Source: Shimia sp.
GTDB lineage: Bacteria; Pseudomonadota; Alphaproteobacteria; Rhodobacterales; Rhodobacteraceae
DNA length: 64,000 bases
Direction of reading: 5' to 3'
NCBI RefSeq assembly: GCF_022448905.1
Contig: NZ_JAKVCW010000005.1
Span: 62,001-126,000 of the forward strand
The notes below the pieces were generated by a model, which ran no database searches, was not told the DNA's origin, and saw only the letters and a program-made list of their open reading frames with translations. Shown here one piece after another: positions 8,716 to 17,686 of the stretch. Position 1 is the first letter of the stretch. Each line of letters starts with the position of its first letter. A program made the translations under genes and the position numbers.

Positions 8716-10074
8716 TTACTTCAGCGCGTCCCAGCTATCCTGGATTTCCTGCGCCACGGTGGCGGCGTCTTTGCCGCTGGTGAAGTCAACCATGCCGGTC
8801 CAGAAGGAGCCTGCGCCGACACCACCTGGCATCAGGTCGGAACCGTCAAAGCGGAACGTTGTGGCGTTCACCAGAATGTCTGCCTGACCACGCAGCGCGT
8901 CGTTCAGGTAGGTTTCTGGGTTCACACCTTTGTGCGGGGTCAGGAAGCCGGACTGTGCCGCGAAGACTTCGTGGGCCACCGGCAGCTGGAAGAACTCCAT
9001 CAGCGCGGAAGTGGCATCAGATGGATTGGTGATCGCCATCAGTGTGCCGCCACCCAGAACCGGGTTGCCGAGGTCTTTGCCTTCGTAGGATGGGAAGTAG
9101 AAGAAATCTACGTCTTCACCAAACTCGATGCCTTCTGGGAAGAACGCCGGCACAAAAGATGCCTGGCGGTGCATGTAGCATTCCAGAGGGGAGTTAAACA
9201 TGCCTTTTGGGCTGTCGCGGAAGTCTGTGGTGGCCACTGCACCGGCGCCGCCGGAAACTTTGGCGTCATCACCAACAAACCAACCGAACTCTTCAATCGC
9301 AGCCACAACGCGCTCGTCGTTGAAGGCGATTTTGTTGGTGGTCCAGTCGTCGTAAACGTCTGCTGGCTGGGTGCGCAGCATGATGTCTTCAACCCAGTCC
9401 GTGGCTGGCCAACCGGTGGCGGCACCGGAGCCCAGACCGACACACCATGGGGTTTCGCCGTCAGCGACGATCTGCTCGGTCAGTGCGCGCAGGTCTTCCA
9501 TGGACTCAGGCACTTCATAGCCTGCGTCTTCAAAGTTTTCCGGCACGTACCAAACGAGGGATTTGACGTTGACGTTGTAGAAGAAGCCGTAGTGCTGATC
9601 GGCGCCCATTTTGTCGGCGTAGGTGCCCAGATCAACCCAGCTTTGGCCTGCGCCGTAGTTGTCCACGGTCCATGGACCCATGGATGCTGGCAGCGGGTGC
9701 AACAGGCCGCGTGCGGCGAGGTCAGAGGCCAGACCTGGCTGTGGGAACACGGCGATGTTTGGGGCAGCGCCGGCTTCGGCGTCGATCACGATCTGCTGCT
9801 CAAAGCTGTCGGAGCCGGTGTAGATCGCCTCGGCGCCAGTGGCGTGGGTGAAATACGCCAGCACGGAGCGGAAGACGTCATCTTCGGGCTGCAACCACGG
9901 GCCAGCGACGGTCACGGTTTGGCCAGACAGATCCGGCGCGTTTTCGGCCCATGCGGTGTAGCTGTCCCAGTTGAAGGCGCCTTCGCCGGGCGCAAATTTC
10001 AGATGGCCGTCAGCCATCGCAGAGCCGGCGGTCAGGGCCAGAACGGCTGCGCCTGCGTAAAGAGTCGGTTTCAT
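8716..10074 (-). CDS. aglE: Alpha-glucoside periplasmic binding protein AglE
   Basis: 452-aa extracytoplasmic solute-binding protein (MalE-like family 1). The signal peptide MKPTLYAGAAVLALTAGSAM is followed by ADGHLKF. I used the ATG at 10074 because GGGAGGA lies 6 nt upstream; an upstream in-frame ATG would add residues before the signal peptide. First gene of the agl operon, reading away from the LacI regulator with a palindromic operator about 40 nt upstream of its start. Delivers alpha-glucosides to AglF-AglG (family knowledge). Confidence 0.92.
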   Translation of the reverse strand: MKPTLYAGAAVLALTAGSAMADGHLKFAPGEGAFNWDSYTAWAENAPDLSGQTVTVAGPWLQPEDDVFRSVLAYFTHATGAEAIYTGSDSFEQQIVIDAEAGAAPNIAVFPQPGLASDLAARGLLHPLPASMGPWTVDNYGAGQSWVDLGTYADKMGADQHYGFFYNVNVKSLVWYVPENFEDAGYEVPESMEDLRALTEQIVADGETPWCVGLGSGAATGWPATDWVEDIMLRTQPADVYDDWTTNKIAFNDERVVAAIEEFGWFVGDDAKVSGGAGAVATTDFRDSPKGMFNSPLECYMHRQASFVPAFFPEGIEFGEDVDFFYFPSYEGKDLGNPVLGGGTLMAITNPSDATSALMEFFQLPVAHEVFAAQSGFLTPHKGVNPETYLNDALRGQADILVNATTFRFDGSDLMPGGVGAGSFWTGMVDFTSGKDAATVAQEIQDSWDALK

Positions 10075-10114
10075 GAGAGTTCCTCCCAGTTTCATGAACT
10101 GGAAACCAATTTAC

Positions 10115-10126
10115 CAAAGCGCTTTG
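10115..10126. promoter_or_regulatory. LacI-family operator, agl side
   Basis: The palindrome CAAAGCGCTTTG lies about 40 nt upstream of the aglE start. The central CG and the AAnCGnTT pattern are typical of LacI/GalR-type operators. The same core recurs at 10248-10259 next to the regulator, so both divergent transcripts are probably controlled by the adjacent LacI protein. Confidence 0.75.
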
Positions 10127-10245
10127 AAAATTGCAACGGTGAAGAAAACGGCCTGCTTGTCACCATGATGCTTATGATTTATTAGGAAAAACGGGAGGAG
10201 CGCTGCGCAGATCGTGCAAAAACAAGAGAAAAGCACGACTCATTA

Positions 10246-10261
10246 ATCAAAGCGCTTTGAT
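10246..10261. promoter_or_regulatory. LacI-family operator abutting the regulator start codon
   Basis: A perfect 16-bp palindrome, ATCAAAGCGCTTTGAT, ends 2 nt before the ATG of the LacI-type gene. Binding there would block initiation and so give autorepression. Spaced about 131 bp from the first operator, which could allow looping. Confidence 0.75.
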
Positions 10262-10263
10262 AA

Positions 10264-11331
10264 ATGAAAAAGAAGTCAATGAACCTAAAAGAGCTTTCGG
10301 ACTTGCTGGGATTGTCCCAGACAACGGTGAGTCGGGCGCTCAATGGCTATCCGGAAGTGCGCGAATCAACGCGGCAGAAAGTGATGGAAGCGGCGCGGGC
10401 ACATAATTACGCGCCAAACACGCGGGCCAAAACGCTGGCGACCGGAAAGGCCATGACCATCGGGCATGTTTTGCCGGTGTCCAAGAAGCACGAGATGGTG
10501 AACCCGATTTTTGCGGATTTCATCGCGGGTGCGGGAGAGATCTACTCGGACAATGGTTTTGACCTGTTGCTGTCGGTCGTCGATGACGATTCCGAGGAGG
10601 CGAGTTATCGCAAGCTGGTGTCGCGCGGCGCGGTGGATGGGATCATCGTGCACGGCCCCAAGGTGAATGACAGCCGGATTGCGCTGTTGCGCGAACTTGG
10701 CGTGCCCTTTGTGGTGCACGGGCGCTCCACCGAAATTGACGCAGACTATAGCTGGGTGGATGTGAACAACACCCGCGCGTTTCAGCGGGTGACAGAGTTT
10801 TTGTTAGACTTGGGGCACCGGCGGATTGCGCTGCTGAATGGTTTGGCGGACATGGATTTTGCGACGCGCCGTGGCGCTGGCTACCTCGCGGCGCTCGAAG
10901 CACGTGGGGTGCAGGTTGATCCGGCGCTGATGTTCCACGAGGAAATGACCGAGAACTTCGGCTTTGAAACCGCGCGCAAACTGCTGGCGGCGGACAATCC
11001 TCCTACGGCGTTTGTCGCGTCGTCGATTATTCCGGCCATCGGGGTGCGGCGTGCGATTTCCGATGCGGGATTGGAGATGGGCAAAGACGTGTCTGTGGTG
11101 ATCCACGATGACGCGCTGAGCTACTTTAGCAATGATGGGGATGAGCCAGCGTTTACAGCTGTGCGCTCGTCCGTTCGCCAAGCCGGGCGACATGTGGCGC
11201 AGGCTTTGATCAACAAGATCGCAACGCCGGGCGCGCCGGTGCATCAAGAGATGCTGGAAGCGGTTCTGACCGTGGGGCGCTCGACTGGGCAGGCTCCAGC
11301 GTTGCGGCAAGCTATGGAACAAGAAAAGTAG
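10264..11331 (+). CDS. aglR: LacI-family transcriptional regulator AglR
   Basis: 355-aa repressor. The N-terminal helix-turn-helix (MNLKELSDLLGLSQTTVSRA, then the hinge helix NYAPNTRAKTLATGK) is followed by a periplasmic-binding-like sugar-sensing domain (about residues 65-345) with GRSTEIDADYSWVDVNN and the GHRRIALLNG strand. Divergent from aglEFGAK and followed after 6 nt by a GH1 beta-glucosidase, so it probably controls both. A second ATG 15 nt downstream could also be the start; ribosome-binding sites are weak for both, as the operator occupies the leader. Confidence 0.9.
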   Translation: MKKKSMNLKELSDLLGLSQTTVSRALNGYPEVRESTRQKVMEAARAHNYAPNTRAKTLATGKAMTIGHVLPVSKKHEMVNPIFADFIAGAGEIYSDNGFDLLLSVVDDDSEEASYRKLVSRGAVDGIIVHGPKVNDSRIALLRELGVPFVVHGRSTEIDADYSWVDVNNTRAFQRVTEFLLDLGHRRIALLNGLADMDFATRRGAGYLAALEARGVQVDPALMFHEEMTENFGFETARKLLAADNPPTAFVASSIIPAIGVRRAISDAGLEMGKDVSVVIHDDALSYFSNDGDEPAFTAVRSSVRQAGRHVAQALINKIATPGAPVHQEMLEAVLTVGRSTGQAPALRQAMEQEK

Positions 11332-11337
11332 AGACTG

Positions 11338-12663
11338 ATGCAGCACAAACGCTCCGATTTTCCTGATGGGTTTCAGTTTGGCGTGGCCACGTCGAGCTAT
11401 CAGATTGAGGGTCACAAATATGGCGGTGCCGGGCGCACGCACTGGGATGATTTTGCCGCCACGCCGGGCAATGTGGTGCGGGCTGAAAACGGCGCGTTGG
11501 GTTGTGATCATTACAATCGGCTTGAGGAAGACCTCGATCTGATTGCCGGTCTGGGCGTGGATGCTTATCGGTTCTCTACCAGTTGGGCGCGGGTGCTGCC
11601 GAAGGGGCGTGGCGCGGTCAATGAGGCGGGCCTCGATTTTTATGACCGGTTGGTGGACGGGCTGTTGGAACGCGGGATCAAACCGGCAGTGACACTGTAT
11701 CACTGGGAGATGCCCTCCGCGCTGGCCGATCTGGGCGGCTGGCGCAACCGCGATGTGGCGCAGTGGTTTGGCGATTTCACGGAAGTGGTGATGGGGCGGA
11801 TCGGAGACCGCGTTTGGTCGGTCGCGCCGATCAACGAGCCATGGTGTGTGGGCTGGCTCAGCCATTTTGTTGGGGCCCATGCGCCGGGTCTGCGCGACAT
11901 TCGTGCCACCGCGCGGGCGATGCACCACATCATGTTGGCGCATGGTACGGCGATCCAGCGAATGCGTGGCTTGGGTATGAAAAACCTCGGCGCGGTGTGT
12001 AACTTTGAATGGGCGACCCCGGCGAGTGACTCGCCGGAAGATGTCGCTGCCGCCGCGCGCTATGACGCGATTTACAATCGGTTTTTCCTCGGGGGGATTT
12101 TCAAAGGGGAATACCCGGAACTGGCTCTTGAGGGGCTGGAGCCGCATTTGCCAACCGGCTGGCAGGATGATTTCCCTGTGATCAGTTCCCCGGTCGATTG
12201 GAGCGGGCTCAACTATTACACGCGCACGCTGGTGCATGATGATGCCGCAGCTCCCTGGCCGCGGTATCGGCAGAGTGTGGGCGACTTGCCAAAAACCTCG
12301 ATGGGGTGGGAGATCTATCCCGATGCGTTGCGGGCGTTTTTGGTGCGCATGGCTCAGGAATACACTGGAAATTTGCCAATTTACGTGACTGAAAATGGCA
12401 TGTCGGCGCCAGATGAGATTGCGGATGGTGTGGTCGCGGACCCGCATCGGATATCCTATCTCAACAGCCATTTGGCGGCGGCGAAAGATGCGATTGACGC
12501 AGGTGTGCCTTTGGCGGGCTACTATGTGTGGTCTTTGATGGACAATTACGAGTGGGCGCTGGGCTATGAAAAGCGGTTTGGTCTGATCCACGTGGATTTT
12601 GACACGTTTGAGCGCACGCCGAAGCAATCTTACCATGCTCTGGCAGAGGCGCTGCGCTACTGA
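11338..12663 (+). CDS. GH1 family beta-glucosidase
   Basis: 441-aa cytoplasmic beta-glycosidase, normal family length. The GH1 signature is complete: N-terminal FPDGFQFGVATSSYQIEG, acid/base Glu167 in INEPW, and nucleophile Glu352 in VTENG. Closes the aglR transcript with only 6 nt between the genes. Co-regulation of a beta-glucosidase with an alpha-glucoside transporter suggests that the transporter has broad disaccharide specificity or that mixed glucosides are imported together (inference). No secretion signal. Confidence 0.93.
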   Translation: MQHKRSDFPDGFQFGVATSSYQIEGHKYGGAGRTHWDDFAATPGNVVRAENGALGCDHYNRLEEDLDLIAGLGVDAYRFSTSWARVLPKGRGAVNEAGLDFYDRLVDGLLERGIKPAVTLYHWEMPSALADLGGWRNRDVAQWFGDFTEVVMGRIGDRVWSVAPINEPWCVGWLSHFVGAHAPGLRDIRATARAMHHIMLAHGTAIQRMRGLGMKNLGAVCNFEWATPASDSPEDVAAAARYDAIYNRFFLGGIFKGEYPELALEGLEPHLPTGWQDDFPVISSPVDWSGLNYYTRTLVHDDAAAPWPRYRQSVGDLPKTSMGWEIYPDALRAFLVRMAQEYTGNLPIYVTENGMSAPDEIADGVVADPHRISYLNSHLAAAKDAIDAGVPLAGYYVWSLMDNYEWALGYEKRFGLIHVDFDTFERTPKQSYHALAEALRY

Positions 12664-13389
12664 TCAAGCAGAGAGGCTGTCGAGTTTTTTGCGGAAAGCC
12701 AGAACGGTGGCGCGGTTGGTGATCTTCTGCGTTTTGGCAAAGCCGAAGTGGTGCAGATGCTCCGCCACCGGACTCGCCGTGCTGCAGGAGGCGTGGAACG
12801 ACGTGATGCCGGTATTTTGCGCAAGTTCGGCCAGATTAGAGACTGATACGCCGCTGCCCACCATGATCTCGATCCGACCTTTAGCGGCCTCTTGCATGGC
12901 GCGCAGAGTGGCTTGACCGTCCACAGCGCGAGGGGCGCCACCGGACGTCAGGATGCGGTGAATCCCGAGTTCAATCGCCTGTTCCATGGCCGCCAGTGGA
13001 TTCGGCAGCAAGTCGATAACCCGATGTAGGGTCACCTCAAGTCCTTCCGCCTCAGCGACAAGGTCACGCAGGGTGGGGAGGTCCAGTTGATCGCCTTTGG
13101 ATGCACCAATCACAACACCTGCTAAACCGGCTTGTTTCGCGGCCTCGACGGAGGCGCGCATGGCTTTTTGATCAGCCACGTCATAGCAGAAATCTCCGGC
13201 GCGCGGCCGGATCATGACATGTGAGGGAATGGCGCTGTCCTGTGCGGCGGCAATCAGGCCCGGGCATGGGGTCAATCCGCCCACGTCCAGGGCGCTGCAC
13301 AGTTCGATGCGGTCCACCACATCGTCGCAGGCGGTAAACCCAGCGGCGGTGTCGATGCAGACCTCAAATGTGAGACTATTCCGCGGCAT
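12664..13389 (-). CDS. cutC: CutC family TIM-barrel protein, last gene of the amino-sugar operon
   Basis: 241 aa, normal CutC length. It starts with LTFEVCIDTAAGFTAC and contains IELCSALDVGGLTPCPGL, MIRPRAGDFCYD, VTLHRVIDL, RILTSGGAPRAVDG and IMVGSGVSVSN, all CutC family landmarks on a (beta/alpha)8 barrel. The family is annotated as copper homeostasis, but its direct role in copper handling is doubtful. Here it overlaps nagA by 14 nt and is the terminal gene of an amino-sugar operon, so a role in sugar-phosphate metabolism is at least as likely (inference). I chose the ATG at 13389; an in-frame TTG 21 nt upstream is an alternative. Confidence 0.85.
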   Translation of the reverse strand: MPRNSLTFEVCIDTAAGFTACDDVVDRIELCSALDVGGLTPCPGLIAAAQDSAIPSHVMIRPRAGDFCYDVADQKAMRASVEAAKQAGLAGVVIGASKGDQLDLPTLRDLVAEAEGLEVTLHRVIDLLPNPLAAMEQAIELGIHRILTSGGAPRAVDGQATLRAMQEAAKGRIEIMVGSGVSVSNLAELAQNTGITSFHASCSTASPVAEHLHHFGFAKTQKITNRATVLAFRKKLDSLSA

Positions 13390-14515
13390 CTGCGGTCTTT
13401 TGGGCCTCAAGTGCTTCGGTCAAAGTGGCACGCACAGCGTGATCGTCACCCAGAAGGAGCACGTCGTCGGTGCGGCGGTTTGCCAGCTGCCCAATGTCCG
13501 GCAGCCCAATGCAGGTGGCTGGGTTGGAGATGGCCATACGCAGCGCGGTTTCCTCAGACAGACCGACCTTGTGGATCAAACGCTGAACGCCTTCGGCTTG
13601 CGTGACATGCGCACCGGCCAGGCTGCCTTCTTTGTTGATCAGGCGGCCGTTCTTTAGCATCACACGATGGCCGTAGAGGTCAAAGTGATCGGGTCCCCCC
13701 ACGGTGGCCATGGAATCCGACACAAGGATCATGCGATCGTTTTCCGGGCGCGCGCGCACGGCCAGACCCACCATGCTGTCAGCCACGTGATGGCCGTCAC
13801 AGATGATACCAGAATAGATAGTTGAGTTGATCACTGCACCGACCGCGCCGGGTTCGCGGCTGGTCATTGGTGACATGGCATTGAACAGGTGGGTGGCGCA
13901 GGTGGCACCGGCCTCGATGGCCTCGTTGATCTGCGCGGCGGTGGCGTTGGTGTGGCCAATGGAGACCACAGCGCCAGTGTCTGCCAGCTTGGCGATGGTT
14001 TTCAGAGGGGTGACCTCTGGTGCCAGGGTGATCAGCACCGGAATGTTGATGTCGCGCAGATGGGTCACCACCGCCATGGTGCGGTCGTCAAACGGGCGCA
14101 CGTAGTCTGCTTCGTGGGTGCCACGACGCTCTTTGGAGATATGTGGCCCTTCGATGTGCAGACCCATCACGCCCGGCAAGCCCTGCGCGGCGATGGCCGC
14201 ATTGGCGGCGTTGTCCAGGACGTCGGCGCTGTCGGTGATCACTGTGGGCAGGAGCGCCACGGTGCCGAAGCGACGGTGGGCCTCTGCTATGGTGGCAATG
14301 CCGTCGCGTGTGGGAGTTTCGTTGAGAAACACGCCACCGCCACCGTTGACCTGCAAATCGACGTAGCCGGGCGTCAGCAGGCCGGAAACCTTGAGAGCAT
14401 TCTTCGGGGCGGGTCCGATTTCGGTAATCTGACCGTCTTTGACGTGCACACCGACGCCAGTTTGAATGCTGTGACCGTCAAACAAACGGTCCGGGGCGAT
14501 CCAACGATCGGTCAT
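13376..14515 (-). CDS. nagA: N-acetylglucosamine-6-phosphate deacetylase
   Basis: 379-aa amidohydrolase that converts GlcNAc-6-P to GlcN-6-P and acetate in the cytoplasm. Visible family motifs: GYVDLQVNGGGGVFLN, LHIEGPHISKERRGTH with metal ligands, GHTNATAAQ, HLFNAMSPMTSREPG, ICDGHHV and LVSDSMATVG. The start overlaps the preceding gene by ATGA, so translation is coupled. Its position after the ROK kinase and GatZ-like gene places it in the central catabolic step of the operon; a GalNAc-6-P deacetylase (AgaA) activity cannot be excluded from sequence. Confidence 0.93.
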   Translation of the reverse strand: MTDRWIAPDRLFDGHSIQTGVGVHVKDGQITEIGPAPKNALKVSGLLTPGYVDLQVNGGGGVFLNETPTRDGIATIAEAHRRFGTVALLPTVITDSADVLDNAANAAIAAQGLPGVMGLHIEGPHISKERRGTHEADYVRPFDDRTMAVVTHLRDINIPVLITLAPEVTPLKTIAKLADTGAVVSIGHTNATAAQINEAIEAGATCATHLFNAMSPMTSREPGAVGAVINSTIYSGIICDGHHVADSMVGLAVRARPENDRMILVSDSMATVGGPDHFDLYGHRVMLKNGRLINKEGSLAGAHVTQAEGVQRLIHKVGLSEETALRMAISNPATCIGLPDIGQLANRRTDDVLLLGDDHAVRATLTEALEAQKTADAAE

Positions 14516-15741
14516 GGGGATACCTCAAAGAAATAGGGTTCCAGCGCCAGTTCGATTTGCGCATCGATCAGGCGTTGGGCGTGAGAACCAGACAATTGTT
14601 CGGCACGTTCCAGCGTGGTGGTGCCAAAGGCGGCGCGGACGTGCGCTTCAGACAGGGTGTCAGGGGTGTCCGAGAGGAGCTGCTGCACCGCGGCTTGCGC
14701 CTTGGGCTGTGGCCAGTAGTAGCGGATGCGGTCCGCAAGACCGAAGTGGCGCTGGCGACGCAGGCAATTTGTGTCGCCGTGGTAATGGCCTTGCCAATAC
14801 TTTGGATCACTCAACATCAACTCTTCCATCGTGGCGCGCAGCACGCCGGAGGGTTGGCGCAGCGCATCCAGCGCATAAACCGCCTGCCGGTAAGCAAAGG
14901 TCAGCGCCGGGCCCACCTTCTGGAAGGCAAAGCCAAGTTCCGCAAGGCGCACATAGGTGAGCGGGCGTTGATAGTCGGTGGAGTGTGCTTCCAGGCATAC
15001 AGTTGGGTGATCGGCGATGGCGGCGAGGAAGCCGGGATCACGATTGAGCGGCAGGTGATGCACGTCTGTGGGGCCAAACTCGACGCCGGGCTGTACCACG
15101 AGGCCGCCAATAGAGGACGCCAGTTCCCCAAAGGTGTCGATGTGGGCCTTAAGCGTGGCGGCGGCGTCCTGTGCGTTGGTTGGCGGGATGTCGCCATCTT
15201 CGTCAGCACGGGCACCTCCGGGGGGCGGCACTTCTGTACCGACCACAAACAGCAGATCGTCGCTTTCCTCCGCGCAAACACGGGCAAGATTAGCGGAGCG
15301 CTCTGCGGTTTGATCGTCGGTCAGTTGCGCAGCTTCGCCGGCGCAGCCTTCGGAACAATCGAGATGAATCTTGCCAAAGCCGGCCTTCACATAGTCGCGC
15401 ACCAGAACGCGGGCTTTCTCCATCGCGTCATCGGCGGACATGGAGCGCCAGGCTTGTGGGCCAAGGTGGTCGCCGCCAAAGATGATGCGCTCGCGGGCGA
15501 CATTGGCGCGGTCGGCAATGCCATAGACGAAACGGATGAAACCTTCGGGTGTGATGCCGGTGTAGCCGCCGTCTTGATTGACCTGGTTGGAGGTGGATTC
15601 AATCACGATCTGGCGGTCCAGTCGTTCGGCCAGCACTAGGGAGGCGCGCAGAACGTCGGGATGTGCGGAACAAACCGATGGGATCGCCACTGGTGTGCCA
15701 GCGCGGTTTTTCTGAATAATAGAACGCAGGGCGTGTGTCAT
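14512..15741 (-). CDS. GatZ/KbaZ-like protein (tagatose-bisphosphate aldolase subunit family or tagatose-6-phosphate 4-epimerase)
   Basis: 409 aa, full length for the GatZ/KbaZ family. The diagnostic segment IESTSNQVNQDGGYTG and the GGDHLGPQAW, HLDCSEGCAGE and VGTEVPPPGG motifs are present. In enterobacteria these proteins are non-catalytic partners of GatY/KbaY, but no such aldolase is in this operon. A stand-alone GatZ from Agrobacterium is a D-tagatose 6-phosphate 4-epimerase (EC 5.1.3.40), which would let tagatose-6-P formed from galactosamine-6-P enter glycolysis as fructose-6-P. I prefer that role here (inference). Start at 15741: AGGAGG lies 6 nt upstream and ATGA overlaps the stop of the kinase. 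Confidence 0.82.
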   Translation of the reverse strand: MTHALRSIIQKNRAGTPVAIPSVCSAHPDVLRASLVLAERLDRQIVIESTSNQVNQDGGYTGITPEGFIRFVYGIADRANVARERIIFGGDHLGPQAWRSMSADDAMEKARVLVRDYVKAGFGKIHLDCSEGCAGEAAQLTDDQTAERSANLARVCAEESDDLLFVVGTEVPPPGGARADEDGDIPPTNAQDAAATLKAHIDTFGELASSIGGLVVQPGVEFGPTDVHHLPLNRDPGFLAAIADHPTVCLEAHSTDYQRPLTYVRLAELGFAFQKVGPALTFAYRQAVYALDALRQPSGVLRATMEELMLSDPKYWQGHYHGDTNCLRRQRHFGLADRIRYYWPQPKAQAAVQQLLSDTPDTLSEAHVRAAFGTTTLERAEQLSGSHAQRLIDAQIELALEPYFFEVSP

Positions 15742-16640
15742 AAGTTGGCCTCCTGCCAAGCGGCATACGCGGCCCCGCGGGCGCCGCTGCTGTCACCGCC
15801 TTGCGCCAAGGTCAGGCGGGCGGTGGAGAAATCCCCGATTTGGGCTTTTTGTGCGGCAACAGAAAGGTCCTGGATCACACCGTCGATCTGGCTCAGGCCA
15901 CCACCCAGCACAATCACGTCCGGATCGGCGGTTAGAGTCAGACTGTGGATCATATCCGCGGCCAAAGTGCACCACACATCCCAGACCTCGGCCATGTCAT
16001 CATGGCGGCGGGCGGCGATTTCCGGTGGCGTGACCCTCTGGCCCGTGAGGGTTTCAGCCAAAGCGGCCAAACCCGGCCCCGCGACATAGGTCTCGATGCA
16101 GCCCAAACGGCCACAGCCACAGCGGCGAATGGGCAGGTTGTAACGGGACACGATATGCGCGGGCGCAGAGGTGTGGCCGAACTCGCCGCCGGTCAAGGTT
16201 GGGCCCTGTAGCAGAGACTGATTCACCACAATACCGCCACCAATGCCGGTGCCAAGGATCAGGGACATGACAATATTCTGACCTTTGCCAGCACCAAACA
16301 CCGCTTCGGACAAGGCCAATGCGCGGCAGTCATTCACGTAGGTGATGTGACGGCCGGCAGCAGCGTTGATGTCTGTTGGCAGTGGCTTGTCTGTGGCTGG
16401 CAGATTGGCGGTCAGGGCCAAGCCGGTTTGGGGATTGACCAGACCAGCGGCACCAATGCCAACGGGCAGTTTTTCACCGGACTCGGCTTCAGCCCAGGCC
16501 ACCTGATTGGCCACGGTTTGCACCAGACCTTCATAGGTTTTTGGCGTTGGCTCGCGGTGGCGGGCCACCTCGTTCCATTCTGCATCAAACAGGCGGACCT
16601 CACATTTGGTACCGCCAAGATCGATCCCCGCAACGGTCAT
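15738..16640 (-). CDS. nagK: ROK family N-acetylglucosamine (amino-sugar) kinase
   Basis: 300-aa sugar kinase. It has the N-terminal phosphate loop GIDLGGTKCEV, NDCRALALSE with the catalytic Asp, LGTGIGGG, the ROK zinc motif region (EFGHTSAP then the CGCGRLGCIE cysteines), and no helix-turn-helix, so it is an enzyme rather than a repressor. It phosphorylates the sugar imported by the ABC transporter, giving the substrate of NagA. Overlaps the SIS-domain gene upstream (TGATG) and the GatZ-like gene downstream (ATGA). Confidence 0.9.
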   Translation of the reverse strand: MTVAGIDLGGTKCEVRLFDAEWNEVARHREPTPKTYEGLVQTVANQVAWAEAESGEKLPVGIGAAGLVNPQTGLALTANLPATDKPLPTDINAAAGRHITYVNDCRALALSEAVFGAGKGQNIVMSLILGTGIGGGIVVNQSLLQGPTLTGGEFGHTSAPAHIVSRYNLPIRRCGCGRLGCIETYVAGPGLAALAETLTGQRVTPPEIAARRHDDMAEVWDVWCTLAADMIHSLTLTADPDVIVLGGGLSQIDGVIQDLSVAAQKAQIGDFSTARLTLAQGGDSSGARGAAYAAWQEANL

Positions 16641-17686
16641 CAGCCCACTCCGTGCAGTTTCACACCAGAGACCACGCGCGAGAGCGTGCCTTGGCCAGTG
16701 AAGGGGTCGTCAACATTGAGGCCCAGATCTGCGGCCCATTTCACGCCGTCGATTTGCGAAGACGCAATGGACAGCGGTGCGGCCCAGGCGGTGCCAAAGG
16801 GCATGTCGATGGCGATGTCGCCTGCGGGGCCAATATTGGTCACACGGGCGTCTGGGAACTGCGCACGCAATTCTGCCACTAAGTCGGTGTCATAGGCGTT
16901 TGTTGGCGCCTGCGGGCTGCTGAACACGGTGATCGCGGTCACGTCGCGCACAAAGGATTTTGGACCGTGACGGAAGCCCAGCGAGCTGTCCCAGAGCGCA
17001 GGGGTTTGACCTGCAGTAAGCTCCATAACCTTCAGTGCAGCTTCACGGGCGGCAAAGGCCAGTGGGCCGGAGCCGACATAGACCGCGCGATCGGGGCGCG
17101 GGGTGCCAAACTGTGGCAGCAGACCTTCAAGCTGATCAGCCAGCGCGTTGAAGCGCGCTGGTACATCGCAAGGTTCGTCAAACAGCGCCAAGGCCGTCAG
17201 GAGCATCGTGGAGAAGCTGCTGGTCATGGCAAAGCCTGCGTCGTGGGTGACTTCAGGCAGGTTGATGACCTTCAGCGGGCTCGGCGATGTGCGGGTTGCG
17301 AGCGCGCCGTCGGGGTTGCAGGTGATGTGCAGCCGCGGGGCTTCTGGGGCCAAAGCGTCCAGAACATCCAGAGTGCCGAGGCTTTCAGCAGAGTTGCCGG
17401 AGCGGCCAAAGCTGACCACCAATGGGCGGTTGCCAGTCAGGAACGCTCGCGGGTTTGCGACCAGATCGGTGGAAGGGACCGAGCGGGTGCCCGGCACAGC
17501 TGCGGCGATGATATCGCCAATATACGCGCTTGTACCTGCGCCACAGAACCATACTTCGTCTGCGTTCTGCGCAGCAATCCAGCTGCGCAGGCCTGTTACG
17601 TCGAGCGCGTTGCCCCAGGCCCGCCAAACGGCAGGCTGCTGGTGAATTTCGCGCCACGTGGCCCAGGTGTCCAAGGTCGTGCTCAT
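16640..17686 (-). CDS. SIS-domain protein, AgaS-like amino-sugar-6-phosphate deaminase/isomerase
   Basis: 348 aa with two SIS modules. The first has EVWFCGAGTSAYIGD and RPLVVSFGRSGNSAES, the Ser-rich sugar-phosphate site; the second has AVYVGSGPLAFAAREAALKVMELTAG and the SLGFRHGPKSFV segment. This architecture without the glutamine amidotransferase domain matches AgaS / NagB-II-type deaminases that remove ammonia from GlcN-6-P or GalN-6-P. It is the second of two different SIS genes in the operon, coupled by ATGA to the first; which acts on gluco- and which on galacto-configured substrate cannot be told from sequence. Confidence 0.85.
   Translation of the reverse strand: MSTTLDTWATWREIHQQPAVWRAWGNALDVTGLRSWIAAQNADEVWFCGAGTSAYIGDIIAAAVPGTRSVPSTDLVANPRAFLTGNRPLVVSFGRSGNSAESLGTLDVLDALAPEAPRLHITCNPDGALATRTSPSPLKVINLPEVTHDAGFAMTSSFSTMLLTALALFDEPCDVPARFNALADQLEGLLPQFGTPRPDRAVYVGSGPLAFAAREAALKVMELTAGQTPALWDSSLGFRHGPKSFVRDVTAITVFSSPQAPTNAYDTDLVAELRAQFPDARVTNIGPAGDIAIDMPFGTAWAAPLSIASSQIDGVKWAADLGLNVDDPFTGQGTLSRVVSGVKLHGVG

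Noticed and set aside
8677-10185. 502-codon plus-strand frame opposite aglE
   Set aside because: Mirror of a high-GC coding region with strong signal-peptide and family evidence on the minus strand.
10804-12636. 610-codon minus-strand frame across aglR and the GH1 gene
   Set aside because: Spans two clear plus-strand genes and their junction; composition is His/Arg-rich as expected for an antisense frame.
14557-15639. 360-codon plus-strand frame opposite the GatZ-like gene
   Set aside because: Antisense shadow without motifs.
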